Below, piece after piece: positions 27,402 to 35,843 of a DNA stretch of 64,000 nt. Below the pieces are notes generated by a model that worked only from the letters and a program-made list of their open reading frames with translations, searched no databases and had not been told where the DNA came from. The translations under genes were made by a program, and so were the position numbers. The stretch comes from JACKAL01 sp964400355 (GTDB lineage: Bacteria; Bdellovibrionota; Bdellovibrionia; Bdellovibrionales; JAGQZY01). Each line of letters begins with the position of its first letter. Position 1 is the stretch's first letter. The stretch lies in NCBI GenBank assembly GCA_964400355.1, contig CAYNTO010000010.1:51788-115787 (forward strand). Reading direction: 5' to 3'.

Positions 27402-28865
27402 TTAGGCCTTTGTGTAAAAGCGAATCTTGCCACGGGTCTCTAACTTCACCACACCGTCCATTACCCATTGCGCTAGCAATCGATTGGCATTGGCCTTGGA
27501 CATGTTCAGTTTGTCCTGGACGTCGCGATTGGTGAATTCCTTTTGCTTGTGCAAATTTTCAAACTGCCAAAAGCGAATTTGTAAACCGTCGGCCTTTGGA
27601 AGTTGGCGTGGTAATCTCAACGCCAGTGTAGCACTTGAAACATTTAGTCGATAGGCCGAATCTACGGCCTCGATCTCCACCCCTGGCAACTGCTCTTGAA
27701 TGATTTTTCGGAAACGTGAAAGTGTCTGATGAACCTTGTTCGGTGAAGTGTCGGGATTGTACCACTCCTCGGGGAATACAATGCTGAACAGCTCTCCCGT
27801 ACGGAAACTGCGGTAGGCATCCGATATAAAATGCACAAGCAACGCGTTCTGCACGGTCCCCGCAGAAAGTGATCCTGAAAAATCATTAAAAATATCGACA
27901 GAGGAACTGGGGGCAAAGCTCACCCGCCTATCCTTTTCGAGATAATAAAATTCAGGAATCTCTACCGTCGGAAAAGCGGTCTCTAAACGCTCGCGGTAAT
28001 GTACAGAGCGAGTTCCAAAATACAAACGATAGAAATCACTGGCACTAAAATGAATTTGTAATTTATGAAAATCCACTTCGCGGAGAGTTTCCCAGTGTCC
28101 TTTTAGTATCGCCTCTTCACGAACCGCATTCAGTGGCTCAACACTGTTCTTTTTAAGCGCTTCGAGAATCCCCTTCCATTTGATGACCCACAAAAAATCG
28201 AGAATTTTTACGCCCTCGATCAACCGAAGACCGCTCTGCAAAAACTTTTCCGCTGCGGCAAAATCTCCTTTTTTAATAGCTCGTTGCGCGGAAATCTCAA
28301 GGGCATTGGCGTGCAAGAGCAATTCGCCAGCATCAAGTGTTTGCGAGCGTAACTCCTCCAACACATCTTCGCACTCGATCCTATCCAGATGCACCAACGC
28401 CGCGGCGAGATTGAGCTGTCCTAAATGACGCGTGAACTGCGGAATGTTCGACACCCGCAACATCTTTTCCAAGTGCGCAATACCATCGCGGTAGTTCCAT
28501 TCCGAAAAGTGGGTTATGGCTTTATACATGAGTGCTTCAGGAGAATTCTCCACGTTTATTGTCGCGAGCAGGTGCGTGGCCTCCATCACCGAACCCACTC
28601 GCATGAGCGAAATCGCATATTCGGCTTTCTCTTGATCGGTGGCTTCCACGCTGGCAAGTTCCGTGCGCACGGTGGGCGCCAAAAGCCGGAGCGCCTGATC
28701 CGCGTGACCCACGCGGCGATGAAGATTGGCCAATTTTAGAGTTTCAAGTCGTGTGGAAGCACTCGGCTTTTTGGCATCTAACAGCAGACCGGCCTGACGA
28801 ATCTGACCTCTAACAATGAGGTCTTCAATATCATTGAAAATTTCTCGTGTGGTTTGCTGATTCAT
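27402..28865 (-). CDS. TPR/winged-helix putative transcriptional regulator
   Basis: Cytoplasmic protein with no signal peptide. Residues ~1-270 are TPR-like helical hairpins. Residues ~350-415 resemble an OmpR-type winged helix (VHQTLSRFRKIIQEQ ... DSAYRLN), and the last ~50 residues look like a second winged helix (TNRDVQDKLNMSKANANRLL ... GVVKLETRGKIRFY) of the MarR/ArsR kind. The domains suggest a DNA-binding regulator that responds through its TPR region. Target genes are unknown; neighbours are lipoproteins. Confidence 0.65.
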   Translation of the reverse strand: MNQQTTREIFNDIEDLIVRGQIRQAGLLLDAKKPSASTRLETLKLANLHRRVGHADQALRLLAPTVRTELASVEATDQEKAEYAISLMRVGSVMEATHLLATINVENSPEALMYKAITHFSEWNYRDGIAHLEKMLRVSNIPQFTRHLGQLNLAAALVHLDRIECEDVLEELRSQTLDAGELLLHANALEISAQRAIKKGDFAAAEKFLQSGLRLIEGVKILDFLWVIKWKGILEALKKNSVEPLNAVREEAILKGHWETLREVDFHKLQIHFSASDFYRLYFGTRSVHYRERLETAFPTVEIPEFYYLEKDRRVSFAPSSSVDIFNDFSGSLSAGTVQNALLVHFISDAYRSFRTGELFSIVFPEEWYNPDTSPNKVHQTLSRFRKIIQEQLPGVEIEAVDSAYRLNVSSATLALRLPRQLPKADGLQIRFWQFENLHKQKEFTNRDVQDKLNMSKANANRLLAQWVMDGVVKLETRGKIRFYTKA

Positions 28866-28925
28866 AAATCCATTGAGTGAATGAGGCCTATTACCATCTT
28901 AGGCCTCAATCGCAGGTGGGAGCAA

Positions 28926-28954
28926 ATAAAAAAGGCCACTCGAAGTGAGTAGCC
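28926..28954 (-). terminator. Intrinsic terminator
   Basis: Stem GGCCACTC / GAGTAGCC (one mismatch) with a T-rich run on the minus strand, just after the minus-strand lipoprotein gene; a CCCTTTT on the other strand makes it potentially bidirectional. Confidence 0.65.
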
Positions 28955-28985
28955 CTTTTGCGATATTACTAGAATTGAGGGTGGG

Positions 28986-29681
28986 TTAGATCTGTGCGAA
29001 TTCGCTTCCGACTTGTTGCAAGAACTGCCATACAACTTCTTCGGAGCCTTCACCAAATTTCCATTGACCCACTTCTACTAACTCCATGATCTTTTCCACG
29101 CTCGGAGACATGCCCAAACGAATGCCTTTTACGTTTTTAAGATAATCGAGATCTTTCTCATACTTTTCGATCTTTGCATTAAAAATGCGAAGTTCATCCT
29201 CAGTAGCCTTTTGTGCTTTCTTAAAATTGCTCACTACCGGGCGGAGAGAGGCGTATCTGTAATATTGTAGTTGATGCTTGTAATAGTTGTTTTCGCTCAT
29301 CACGTTTGTACGTTGTTGCTTGAGCTTCTCAACACCTTTAGCAAGCATGTGTTGTTGCTTATCAACAATGTCAAAACCCTTTTGCATCGCCTTATGTTTT
29401 ACTTGCGCTACAAATTGATCGTAGGGAACCATTTTTTTGTTTGCATCTGTTTCTGCACACGTTGCACCTTTATCGCAGGTATATACAGCAACAAATTTTT
29501 GATTGGCAGGCTTCGCTGCTTTTGCTTTTTTGTCGTTAGCCACCGAACGTGCCATCGGTACAGATACAATCTGAAACGTATAGAGCTTCTCGTTAGTTGG
29601 CGTTTGTGCGGCTACCGGAGCTGTGCTGTGAGCACACGCGGATACGCTATAAAGCATAATCATGCTGATGAATAATTTCAT
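28986..29681 (-). CDS. Lipoprotein with coiled-coil region, unknown function
   Basis: GGAGGGGACC precedes the ATG; six extra codons upstream are unlikely to be translated. A canonical lipobox VSAC places the lipid-bearing Cys at residue 16. Residues ~110-190 are Lys/Glu/Gln-rich and helical (KLKQQRTNVMSENNYYKHQL), probably a coiled coil. Membrane-attached periplasmic protein; role unknown. Confidence 0.75.
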   Translation of the reverse strand: MKLFISMIMLYSVSACAHSTAPVAAQTPTNEKLYTFQIVSVPMARSVANDKKAKAAKPANQKFVAVYTCDKGATCAETDANKKMVPYDQFVAQVKHKAMQKGFDIVDKQQHMLAKGVEKLKQQRTNVMSENNYYKHQLQYYRYASLRPVVSNFKKAQKATEDELRIFNAKIEKYEKDLDYLKNVKGIRLGMSPSVEKIMELVEVGQWKFGEGSEEVVWQFLQQVGSEFAQI

Positions 29682-29844
29682 GGTCCCCTCCAAGCTCAAT
29701 CATTGATGAGCCCTATATGCACCAGCTATCGCAACTGGTACGGATTACATGGAACCTATCGGAGCGAATGGAGAAAACTAAACAGTGCAAAACGAGACAA
29801 TCGAGAAAAGAAACCAAACGGTGGACATGAGGTCTCAAAAGGAT

Positions 29845-29872
29845 ATTCACCTCGACCAAGGTAGAGGTGAAT
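29845..29872 (-). terminator. Hairpin downstream of glpK
   Basis: Perfect 9-bp inverted repeat ATTCACCTC / GAGGTGAAT starting three bases after the glpK stop; on the minus strand it is followed by ATATCCTTTT. Confidence 0.55.
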
Positions 29873-29875
29873 CTG

Positions 29876-31357
29876 TTAACGAAAGGTAGACGAAACCGCC
29901 TTGTGCCAATTTAGTAGACGTTTTTTTCGGAATCCAGAGGACTGCGACGGTGAATATTTTTTTCGTAAAGGATTGATAGATTGTAAACTTTTGAGATCTT
30001 TCCAAATACCCGCACCAAGCCCCGCCATGTAGGCCGCACCTGCACTGGTTGTTTCAATATTTGTAGGAACTTCAACTGGTATCCCCAAATAATCAGATTG
30101 GAGCTGCATAAGAAGGGCATTTTCAGTGGCGCCGCCGTCCACTTTTACTTTGTTCATCTTGGCCTTTGCTTCGACACGCATCGCCTCCAATATATCGACG
30201 TTTTGTAAGGCCATGCCCTCCAGAGTCGCGCGTGCTATGTGCGCTTTAGTAGAACCACGAGTAAGGCCGGAAATAACACCGCGGGCCTCCGGCTTCCAGT
30301 ATGGAGCTCCGAGCCCGGTGAGTGCCGGCACAAATTCCACACCTCCGCTGTCACTAACGGAGCCCGCCAAATCTTCCACATCACCACTCTTCTCAATGAT
30401 TTCTAACCCATCGCGCAGCCATTGCACGGCCGCGCCACAAACAAATGCTCCTCCTTCGAGAGCATAAACTATTTTCTGGTTCTTGAGTTTCCATGCCACT
30501 GTGGACAGCAAACCCTTTTTCGATGCGATGACAGTAGAACCCGTGTTGAACAATAAAAAGCTGCCTGTCCCAAACGTAATCTTAGCGTCTCCTTTAGAAA
30601 AACCGAGTTGACCAAAAAGAGCGGCCTGTTGATCGCCGATCACTCCGTGGATGGGGATACCATCCAAGAGCCCTGGCACTTTTAGCGTGGTGCCAAAGTG
30701 ACCATTGCTTTCCAAAATTTGTGGGACAGCATCAGTAGTGAGTTTGAACAATCTCAATAAATCTTTATCATACTCTCCGGTCGACAGATTGTAGAGCATG
30801 GTGCGCGAGGCATTGGAGTGATCGGTGAGGTACGAGCGTCCACCCGTCAATCGCCATATCAAAAAGGTATCCACCGTTCCAAAGCAAAGATTGCCCATCT
30901 TCATAAGGCGATTCGCTTCTCGGTTGTTCTCGAGGATCCAGCGCATCTTTGTGCCGGAAAAATAAGGGTCGAGAACTAAGCCGGTTTTCTTTCGAATACT
31001 CCTCTCTTTGGGTTTGAGTTTTTTACACATCTCAGTTGTACGGCGACATTGCCACACAATTGCATTTCCTACAGGTTTTCCCGTCGAGCGCTCCCAAGCC
31101 ATGACAGTCTCTCGCTGATTGGTTATACCGATAGCGGCGATGCGCGACGGGGCAATTTGCGTTGTCTCGAGCGCTGAGTGGATGCAATGGAGAACAGAAT
31201 CCCAAATGTCTTCTGGATCATGCTCGACCCAGCCCGGCTGTGGGAAGTGCTGAGGGAAATCGCGGTCCACTTTGGCCTTTACCTGCCCACTGGGATCGAC
31301 AATAGAGACCGTGGAGCCCGTAGTACCCTGGTCGATAGATAAGATATAGTGAGACAT
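29876..31357 (-). CDS. glpK: Glycerol kinase
   Basis: Phosphorylates glycerol to sn-glycerol 3-phosphate. FGGY family: N-terminal phosphate loop SIDQGTTGST, substrate residues in GITNQRETVMAW, GVIGDQQAALFGQ, FGTGSFLLFNTG and the C-terminal GLGAPYWKPEARG. 493 aa is full length. GGAG precedes the ATG. No glpF or glpD is adjacent; the divergent acyltransferase uses the glycerol backbone in lipid synthesis, a plausible link. Confidence 0.96.
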   Translation of the reverse strand: MSHYILSIDQGTTGSTVSIVDPSGQVKAKVDRDFPQHFPQPGWVEHDPEDIWDSVLHCIHSALETTQIAPSRIAAIGITNQRETVMAWERSTGKPVGNAIVWQCRRTTEMCKKLKPKERSIRKKTGLVLDPYFSGTKMRWILENNREANRLMKMGNLCFGTVDTFLIWRLTGGRSYLTDHSNASRTMLYNLSTGEYDKDLLRLFKLTTDAVPQILESNGHFGTTLKVPGLLDGIPIHGVIGDQQAALFGQLGFSKGDAKITFGTGSFLLFNTGSTVIASKKGLLSTVAWKLKNQKIVYALEGGAFVCGAAVQWLRDGLEIIEKSGDVEDLAGSVSDSGGVEFVPALTGLGAPYWKPEARGVISGLTRGSTKAHIARATLEGMALQNVDILEAMRVEAKAKMNKVKVDGGATENALLMQLQSDYLGIPVEVPTNIETTSAGAAYMAGLGAGIWKDLKSLQSINPLRKKYSPSQSSGFRKKRLLNWHKAVSSTFR

Positions 31358-31406
31358 AATGACGACTCCAAAGCTTTAAGATATATTTTCGGTTTAGGTA
31401 ACAAGA

Positions 31407-32165
31407 ATGAAATGGTTTTTTAAAAAAGTCAGCGAAAAATTATCCGACGTGGACGAGAATCTCGTCTATCGCGCACTCCCGCATTTTCTTGGTGAAATCA
31501 TGACCAAGTACTTCCGTATGGAAGTAGAGGGCTTGGAGCATATTCCTAAACGCGGCCCGGCACTTATCACTGCCAACCATTCCGGCTATTCTGGCTTTGA
31601 TGCCTTTTTACTGTGTCATCATATTTACCAGGATCTCGGTCGCACGCCACGCGTGCTCACCCATCACTTTTGGTTCCTCAACCAAACCACGGCAATTCCC
31701 GCCAATAAAATGGGGTTTATCGAAGCCAATCGAAAAAATGGCCTCGATGTTCTCAACAAGAAGCAACTTCTGATTATCTTCCCAGAGGGAGAGTACGGAA
31801 ATTTTAAGCCCACATCCAAGGCCTACAATCTTCAGCCCTTTAAGAAAGGTTTTGTGCGAATGGCGCTCGAGACCAAATCGCCGATCATTCCAACGCTTGT
31901 TATTGGTGCCGAGGAAACCCACATCAATTTAGCACAACTCAAATTTACCAAATACATTCGCGGCCTGGTTTTGCCGTTGCCGCTCAACATAATCCCGCTT
32001 CCGGCCAAATGGAAAATTAAGTTCTTTCCGCCCATTTACCTGAAGGAAAATGCCAACGTGCTCGATGACGACGATCGTATCCGCCACATTACAGAGGATA
32101 TTCAAGACTACATGCAGATCGAACTTAAAAAAGAGCTACGGGCACGCAAGGGCGTTTTCCGATAA
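31407..32165 (+). CDS. Lysophospholipid acyltransferase family protein
   Basis: Membrane-associated acyltransferase of the PlsC/LPLAT superfamily, closest in motif form to the MGAT-like branch. Block I is NHSGYSGFD (Asn57, His58, Asp65), block III IFPEGEYGNFK and block IV SPIIPTLVIGAEETH. In this branch the Asp lies six residues after His rather than at the classical H-x4-D. It diverges from glpK with a 49-base spacer. Exact acyl acceptor unknown. Confidence 0.85.
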   Translation: MKWFFKKVSEKLSDVDENLVYRALPHFLGEIMTKYFRMEVEGLEHIPKRGPALITANHSGYSGFDAFLLCHHIYQDLGRTPRVLTHHFWFLNQTTAIPANKMGFIEANRKNGLDVLNKKQLLIIFPEGEYGNFKPTSKAYNLQPFKKGFVRMALETKSPIIPTLVIGAEETHINLAQLKFTKYIRGLVLPLPLNIIPLPAKWKIKFFPPIYLKENANVLDDDDRIRHITEDIQDYMQIELKKELRARKGVFR

Positions 32166-32410
32166 TTCGCCGGGGACATCGCTCCTATGCGCGTGCATCT
32201 TATAAAGTCCTGTTAGAAACTTCGGGAATAGGACTTTAGACAAGATTTTATCTCATTCCCACTCATATACATATCCACAAACACGGTTTATAGCTCCCAT
32301 AAGTGTGTGTGAGTGGTACGTTCTTGTCTCACTACAAAACATATCGAACATAACTATTGAGGAATACCAAGCCCTATGGTCAGATGGTTATAAGAACGTA
32401 TGGGGGAAAT

Positions 32411-33673
32411 ATGAACAAGTTTAAATTCAATATGCTTTTGTCATTGTCTGCGGCAGCTCTGTGTACCACACTGCTGTACCAGAACTGCGCAAAACAAAAA
32501 TATACACAAGAAGTATCCAATGGAGTTTCCGGCGCGCTCGGCTCACTCGATTCCGGCGGTTTTTTACCGGTCGAAGTTATAGTCGACAATTGTAGCACGC
32601 CATCTGATCTGGAAAAGCCAATCTGCCAAGAACCAGTGACTCTTAATCTTTATGTCGAAGAAGGTGCGAACCGCACTAAAATCGATTCCATAGAAGCACT
32701 TCCTAAAATTTTAGAAGAAGATGGCGTACAGGTTGTTAAGTATGTGGCCAAATTCCAAGTGAACATTTCTGATTATGAGTGTAAGACACTGGTCGTTACT
32801 CAGGTCACAGACTTGGGCGAAGTAGATATCGGCAAAGTAAAAGTTCCAGGTGACGCGTGCGAAGAGATCGGCGATGGCACTTTCAAAATCGATAGCATCG
32901 TCCAAGATAATAAACTTATTGAGGTCAACGGTACTTGCGTCGGTTCTGCGAAAGTTAACTTCTCTGGCAACATCAACGCCAACGCTACTAAAGATGCTGA
33001 TTGCTCAAACGCAAAATTCAACTTCTGCAGTTACTCCACGAAGTTCGGCTTAAACAACACCGTCACTGCCACACAGGGCTCTAATACAGACTCGAAAACT
33101 GTGCTTGGCGCGGGAACATCTACAGTATTCATCACCCTCGACAAAACATCGTTCAACCCTGCCACAGCATCATTCAGTGGCCAAGGTCGTTGTACGCCCG
33201 GTGGTGATATTAAGCTTCTCATTTACAACCGTCCAACAAACGTAGGTAAGTGTGACAATTCCGGTAACTGGTCTTATTCGAACAGCAACTGGCTCGTAAC
33301 AACTCTTACGAATCGTGAACTGACCATTAGCATCAGCCACTCATTAGGCTCAATGCAAATGATCACCAACATCGATTCAGCGTCCACTCCAAATTGCGCC
33401 ATTAACTCTAAAATTGCTCACCCAACTATGTGTGTTGCCGCCAAAAATGCGGGTACAATCAAAGGTTCGTGCTTAACGGGTCTACCGATCGAGCTCAAAG
33501 TGAACGGCGTCGGTGCAGGTATTAAAATCTGCCAAGGCGGTGCCTACGAGTTCAAAGGCGTTCTTCTCACAAAACGTGGAATGGCCAATAAGGTATCGGT
33601 CCATCAAATTCAAACTGGACCTAACGGTTTAGTCTCAAAATGTGACAAAGAAGTAACGATGTCGAACTTCTAA
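32411..33673 (+). CDS. Putative lipoprotein with non-canonical LLYQNC lipobox
   Basis: Not recognised. TGGGGGAAAT precedes the ATG; an upstream TTG reading adds 18 implausible residues. The signal ends at Cys26 in TTLLYQNC. The mature protein is Gly/Asn/Thr-rich, beta-type and cysteine-rich, and three segments share a similar G-x-C-x-G...V pattern (NGTCVGSAKVNFSG, QGRCTPGGDIKLL, KGSCLTGLPIELKV), so it appears to be built of about three Ig-like repeats. A strong terminator isolates it from the next operon. Confidence 0.7.
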   Translation: MNKFKFNMLLSLSAAALCTTLLYQNCAKQKYTQEVSNGVSGALGSLDSGGFLPVEVIVDNCSTPSDLEKPICQEPVTLNLYVEEGANRTKIDSIEALPKILEEDGVQVVKYVAKFQVNISDYECKTLVVTQVTDLGEVDIGKVKVPGDACEEIGDGTFKIDSIVQDNKLIEVNGTCVGSAKVNFSGNINANATKDADCSNAKFNFCSYSTKFGLNNTVTATQGSNTDSKTVLGAGTSTVFITLDKTSFNPATASFSGQGRCTPGGDIKLLIYNRPTNVGKCDNSGNWSYSNSNWLVTTLTNRELTISISHSLGSMQMITNIDSASTPNCAINSKIAHPTMCVAAKNAGTIKGSCLTGLPIELKVNGVGAGIKICQGGAYEFKGVLLTKRGMANKVSVHQIQTGPNGLVSKCDKEVTMSNF

Positions 33674-33700
33674 GTCCCGCCCTCATAGCGGATTCTTAAA

Positions 33701-33728
33701 AAGGGAGGTTATAAACCTCCCTTTTTTT
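33701..33728 (+). terminator. Strong intrinsic terminator
   Basis: GGGAGGTT / AACCTCCC with loop ATA, preceded by A and followed by seven T. It ends the lipoprotein unit upstream of the cytochrome operon. Confidence 0.85.
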
Positions 33729-33877
33729 ATTTGAGAATCGCCGGTGCTGGACGCGCCTAGACCAACGCTTTTTCTCAAACTGAGACTTCAAATAACTGCC
33801 TTAATTGACTGTTCATTTCGCAGTTTTCCCATTAAGTTTTTGCCCTTTTTTTCCGATAATTGAAGAAGGGGAAATTC

Positions 33878-35236
33878 ATGCTCAAACACACAAGTGCTGC
33901 GCTCGTATTTATTGCCATTGTGTTTCTATTCCAAAACTGTGGAAACCCCAAAGCCATGCAGCCAGCACAACAAACTTCCACTGACGATGCGTCGGGAATG
34001 TTTACAGCCGGCACAGATATTTCCGTCTATCAAGAAGGCTACCCTCTGAGCGAGAATACAGCACTTGTCGTTGCACAATTTTTACATCTCCGCTTAGCGG
34101 GTGTACGTGGTTCGCCGACCGACGAAACAATCAAAAAAATGGTCGCGGCCCTTAGAAAAGGTGAAAAAGCCAATGCGGCCCTTATTGCAACCAACGCCAC
34201 AAACTTTATCGACCTCACCGTTCGCGATTTCGCATCGAAGATGAGCACGCGAGAAGGAATCACCACGACTCCCCTCAATGACTTCATCGCGACCGTCATG
34301 GGCACGGTGCGCGACAACAAATCCGCGAAGCTCCTCCTCAACGGTGATCAAATTTATGCATTCTCAAACGCACTCTCTGACTCTGTGGTGAACTCCACGA
34401 TGTTAACGAGCAATACGCACTACACCACTAACGACGGCGTGAACAAAACTCTTTCCACTGGACTAGTTGCAGTAAAACAAAGTGTGCCGTCACCGACTGG
34501 TACGGGGCGACTCGATCATCCAGATGCAGCGGGTTTACTCACTACACGCAACTACATGGAGACACATATTTTCCAGGGAACAAACCGCAGAGCGGTGGAA
34601 TACGCATTTAAAGTTTTCCTGTGCACACCAATCGATGCTTGGGCGAGCACAACCAATCCCGACAGCCACATTGGTCGCGATATTGGTCGTGAACCTGTCG
34701 AAGAGTACAATAACAAGTGTAAAGGTTGCCACACAGGAATGGACGCACTCCGCCCGGCAGCAGCCTACTACGATTTTAAACAGACTGATCCTGCCACTAA
34801 AGCGGGTTACGTAGAATACCGCAAGCAATACTACACAGATGCGGGTCACACCCAGGAAGACATTGCGTCAACCACCTCGGGTGCAGTGGGAACTTTTGTC
34901 GCTCCAAAATACCGTCGTGGAAACGAAATTTTTCCCGGCGGCTTTATCGTTAAAAATAATTCGTGGGTGAATTACGCCGATCAAAATCTATTTGGTTGGA
35001 ATGGAGCGACTTCGGGCACAGGGATGAAAGATTTTGGTGCGATGCTGGCCAACTCCGAGGGCTTTCCCAAGTGTATGGCCAAACGAGTGTTCAAAACCGT
35101 TTGCGGCGAAGACATTGATCCTGCCAACACTGGTCTGGTTGATAAACTAGCGATACAGTTTAAACAATCCAATTACAATCTGAGAACTCTATTCGTGCAA
35201 GCAGTGCTTCGCCCAGAATGTGGGAGTGGAATATGA
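33878..35236 (+). CDS. Haem-binding lipoprotein resembling DUF1588/DUF1585 proteins
   Basis: First gene of a four-gene operon. AAGGGG precedes the ATG; the signal ends at Cys21 in FLFQNCG. A single haem site CKGCH (Cys281, Cys284, His285) lies in NNKCKGCHTGMDALRPAAAY, which matches the DUF1588 pattern C-x-x-C-H-x-x-M-D-x-L. The C terminus (EGFPKCMAKRVFKTVCGE ... LRTLFVQAVLRPEC) matches DUF1585. These domains come from the large PSCyt proteins of Planctomycetes and myxobacteria. The stop overlaps the next ATG (ATGA). Function unknown; probably surface redox. Confidence 0.72.
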   Translation: MLKHTSAALVFIAIVFLFQNCGNPKAMQPAQQTSTDDASGMFTAGTDISVYQEGYPLSENTALVVAQFLHLRLAGVRGSPTDETIKKMVAALRKGEKANAALIATNATNFIDLTVRDFASKMSTREGITTTPLNDFIATVMGTVRDNKSAKLLLNGDQIYAFSNALSDSVVNSTMLTSNTHYTTNDGVNKTLSTGLVAVKQSVPSPTGTGRLDHPDAAGLLTTRNYMETHIFQGTNRRAVEYAFKVFLCTPIDAWASTTNPDSHIGRDIGREPVEEYNNKCKGCHTGMDALRPAAAYYDFKQTDPATKAGYVEYRKQYYTDAGHTQEDIASTTSGAVGTFVAPKYRRGNEIFPGGFIVKNNSWVNYADQNLFGWNGATSGTGMKDFGAMLANSEGFPKCMAKRVFKTVCGEDIDPANTGLVDKLAIQFKQSNYNLRTLFVQAVLRPECGSGI

Positions 35237-35832
35237 AATATTGCTTGGCTCCCCTCCTGCTGTTTGTCATTAGCGGCTGCGGCAACATGGAAAATCGAAA
35301 AACTTCCTACAGTGGTACAACTGAATGCGTCGATGCGGGTTGCACGGCGGTATTTGACGTGGAGATCAAGAAAGCCGATCGTATCGTCAATCAACGGCAA
35401 ATCGTTCCTGCCTTTCGCAAATGTTTGGGATTAACACCGGGACAAGTTTCAACCACATCCACAAATGCCTTTGACGCAGTTGCAGCGTCACTCTCCAAAG
35501 AGGGTGAAACAAAAGAGATCAGCAGCGCCATGCTAATGGCAGTTACAAAACTAGCCAGCGAAATGTGTACAGACTTAATCAACGTCGAGAAGGACAGTTC
35601 GAACCGCAATTACTTTATGGGTTACACCCTCTCCGGCGGTGGCGACGGAATGCAATCCTATAATCTAGATAAAATGCTCAGCAAATTTTCCAACAACTGT
35701 TGGGGACGAGCCGTTACAACAACGGAGCGACAATTTTTTGAAGACGTGATTGCTGGTTTTGGAAAGTCGACACCAGGTGCTCTTAAGCTATGTACAACAA
35801 TTCTATCGAGCGCGGATACACTCCGGTACTAA
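35233..35832 (+). CDS. Lipoprotein, operon partner of the haem protein
   Basis: Starts at an ATG overlapping the upstream stop by four bases, with GGGAG at good distance. Canonical lipobox ISGC at residue 16. No haem motif. The C-terminal half (NNCWGRAVTTTERQFFEDVI ... LKLCTTILSSADTLRY) faintly resembles the DUF1595-type segment that normally precedes DUF1592/1588 in a single PSCyt polypeptide, so this operon may carry a split version. That homology is an inference. Confidence 0.65.
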   Translation: MKYCLAPLLLFVISGCGNMENRKTSYSGTTECVDAGCTAVFDVEIKKADRIVNQRQIVPAFRKCLGLTPGQVSTTSTNAFDAVAASLSKEGETKEISSAMLMAVTKLASEMCTDLINVEKDSSNRNYFMGYTLSGGGDGMQSYNLDKMLSKFSNNCWGRAVTTTERQFFEDVIAGFGKSTPGALKLCTTILSSADTLRY

Positions 35833-35843
35833 CGAGGTTTTAG

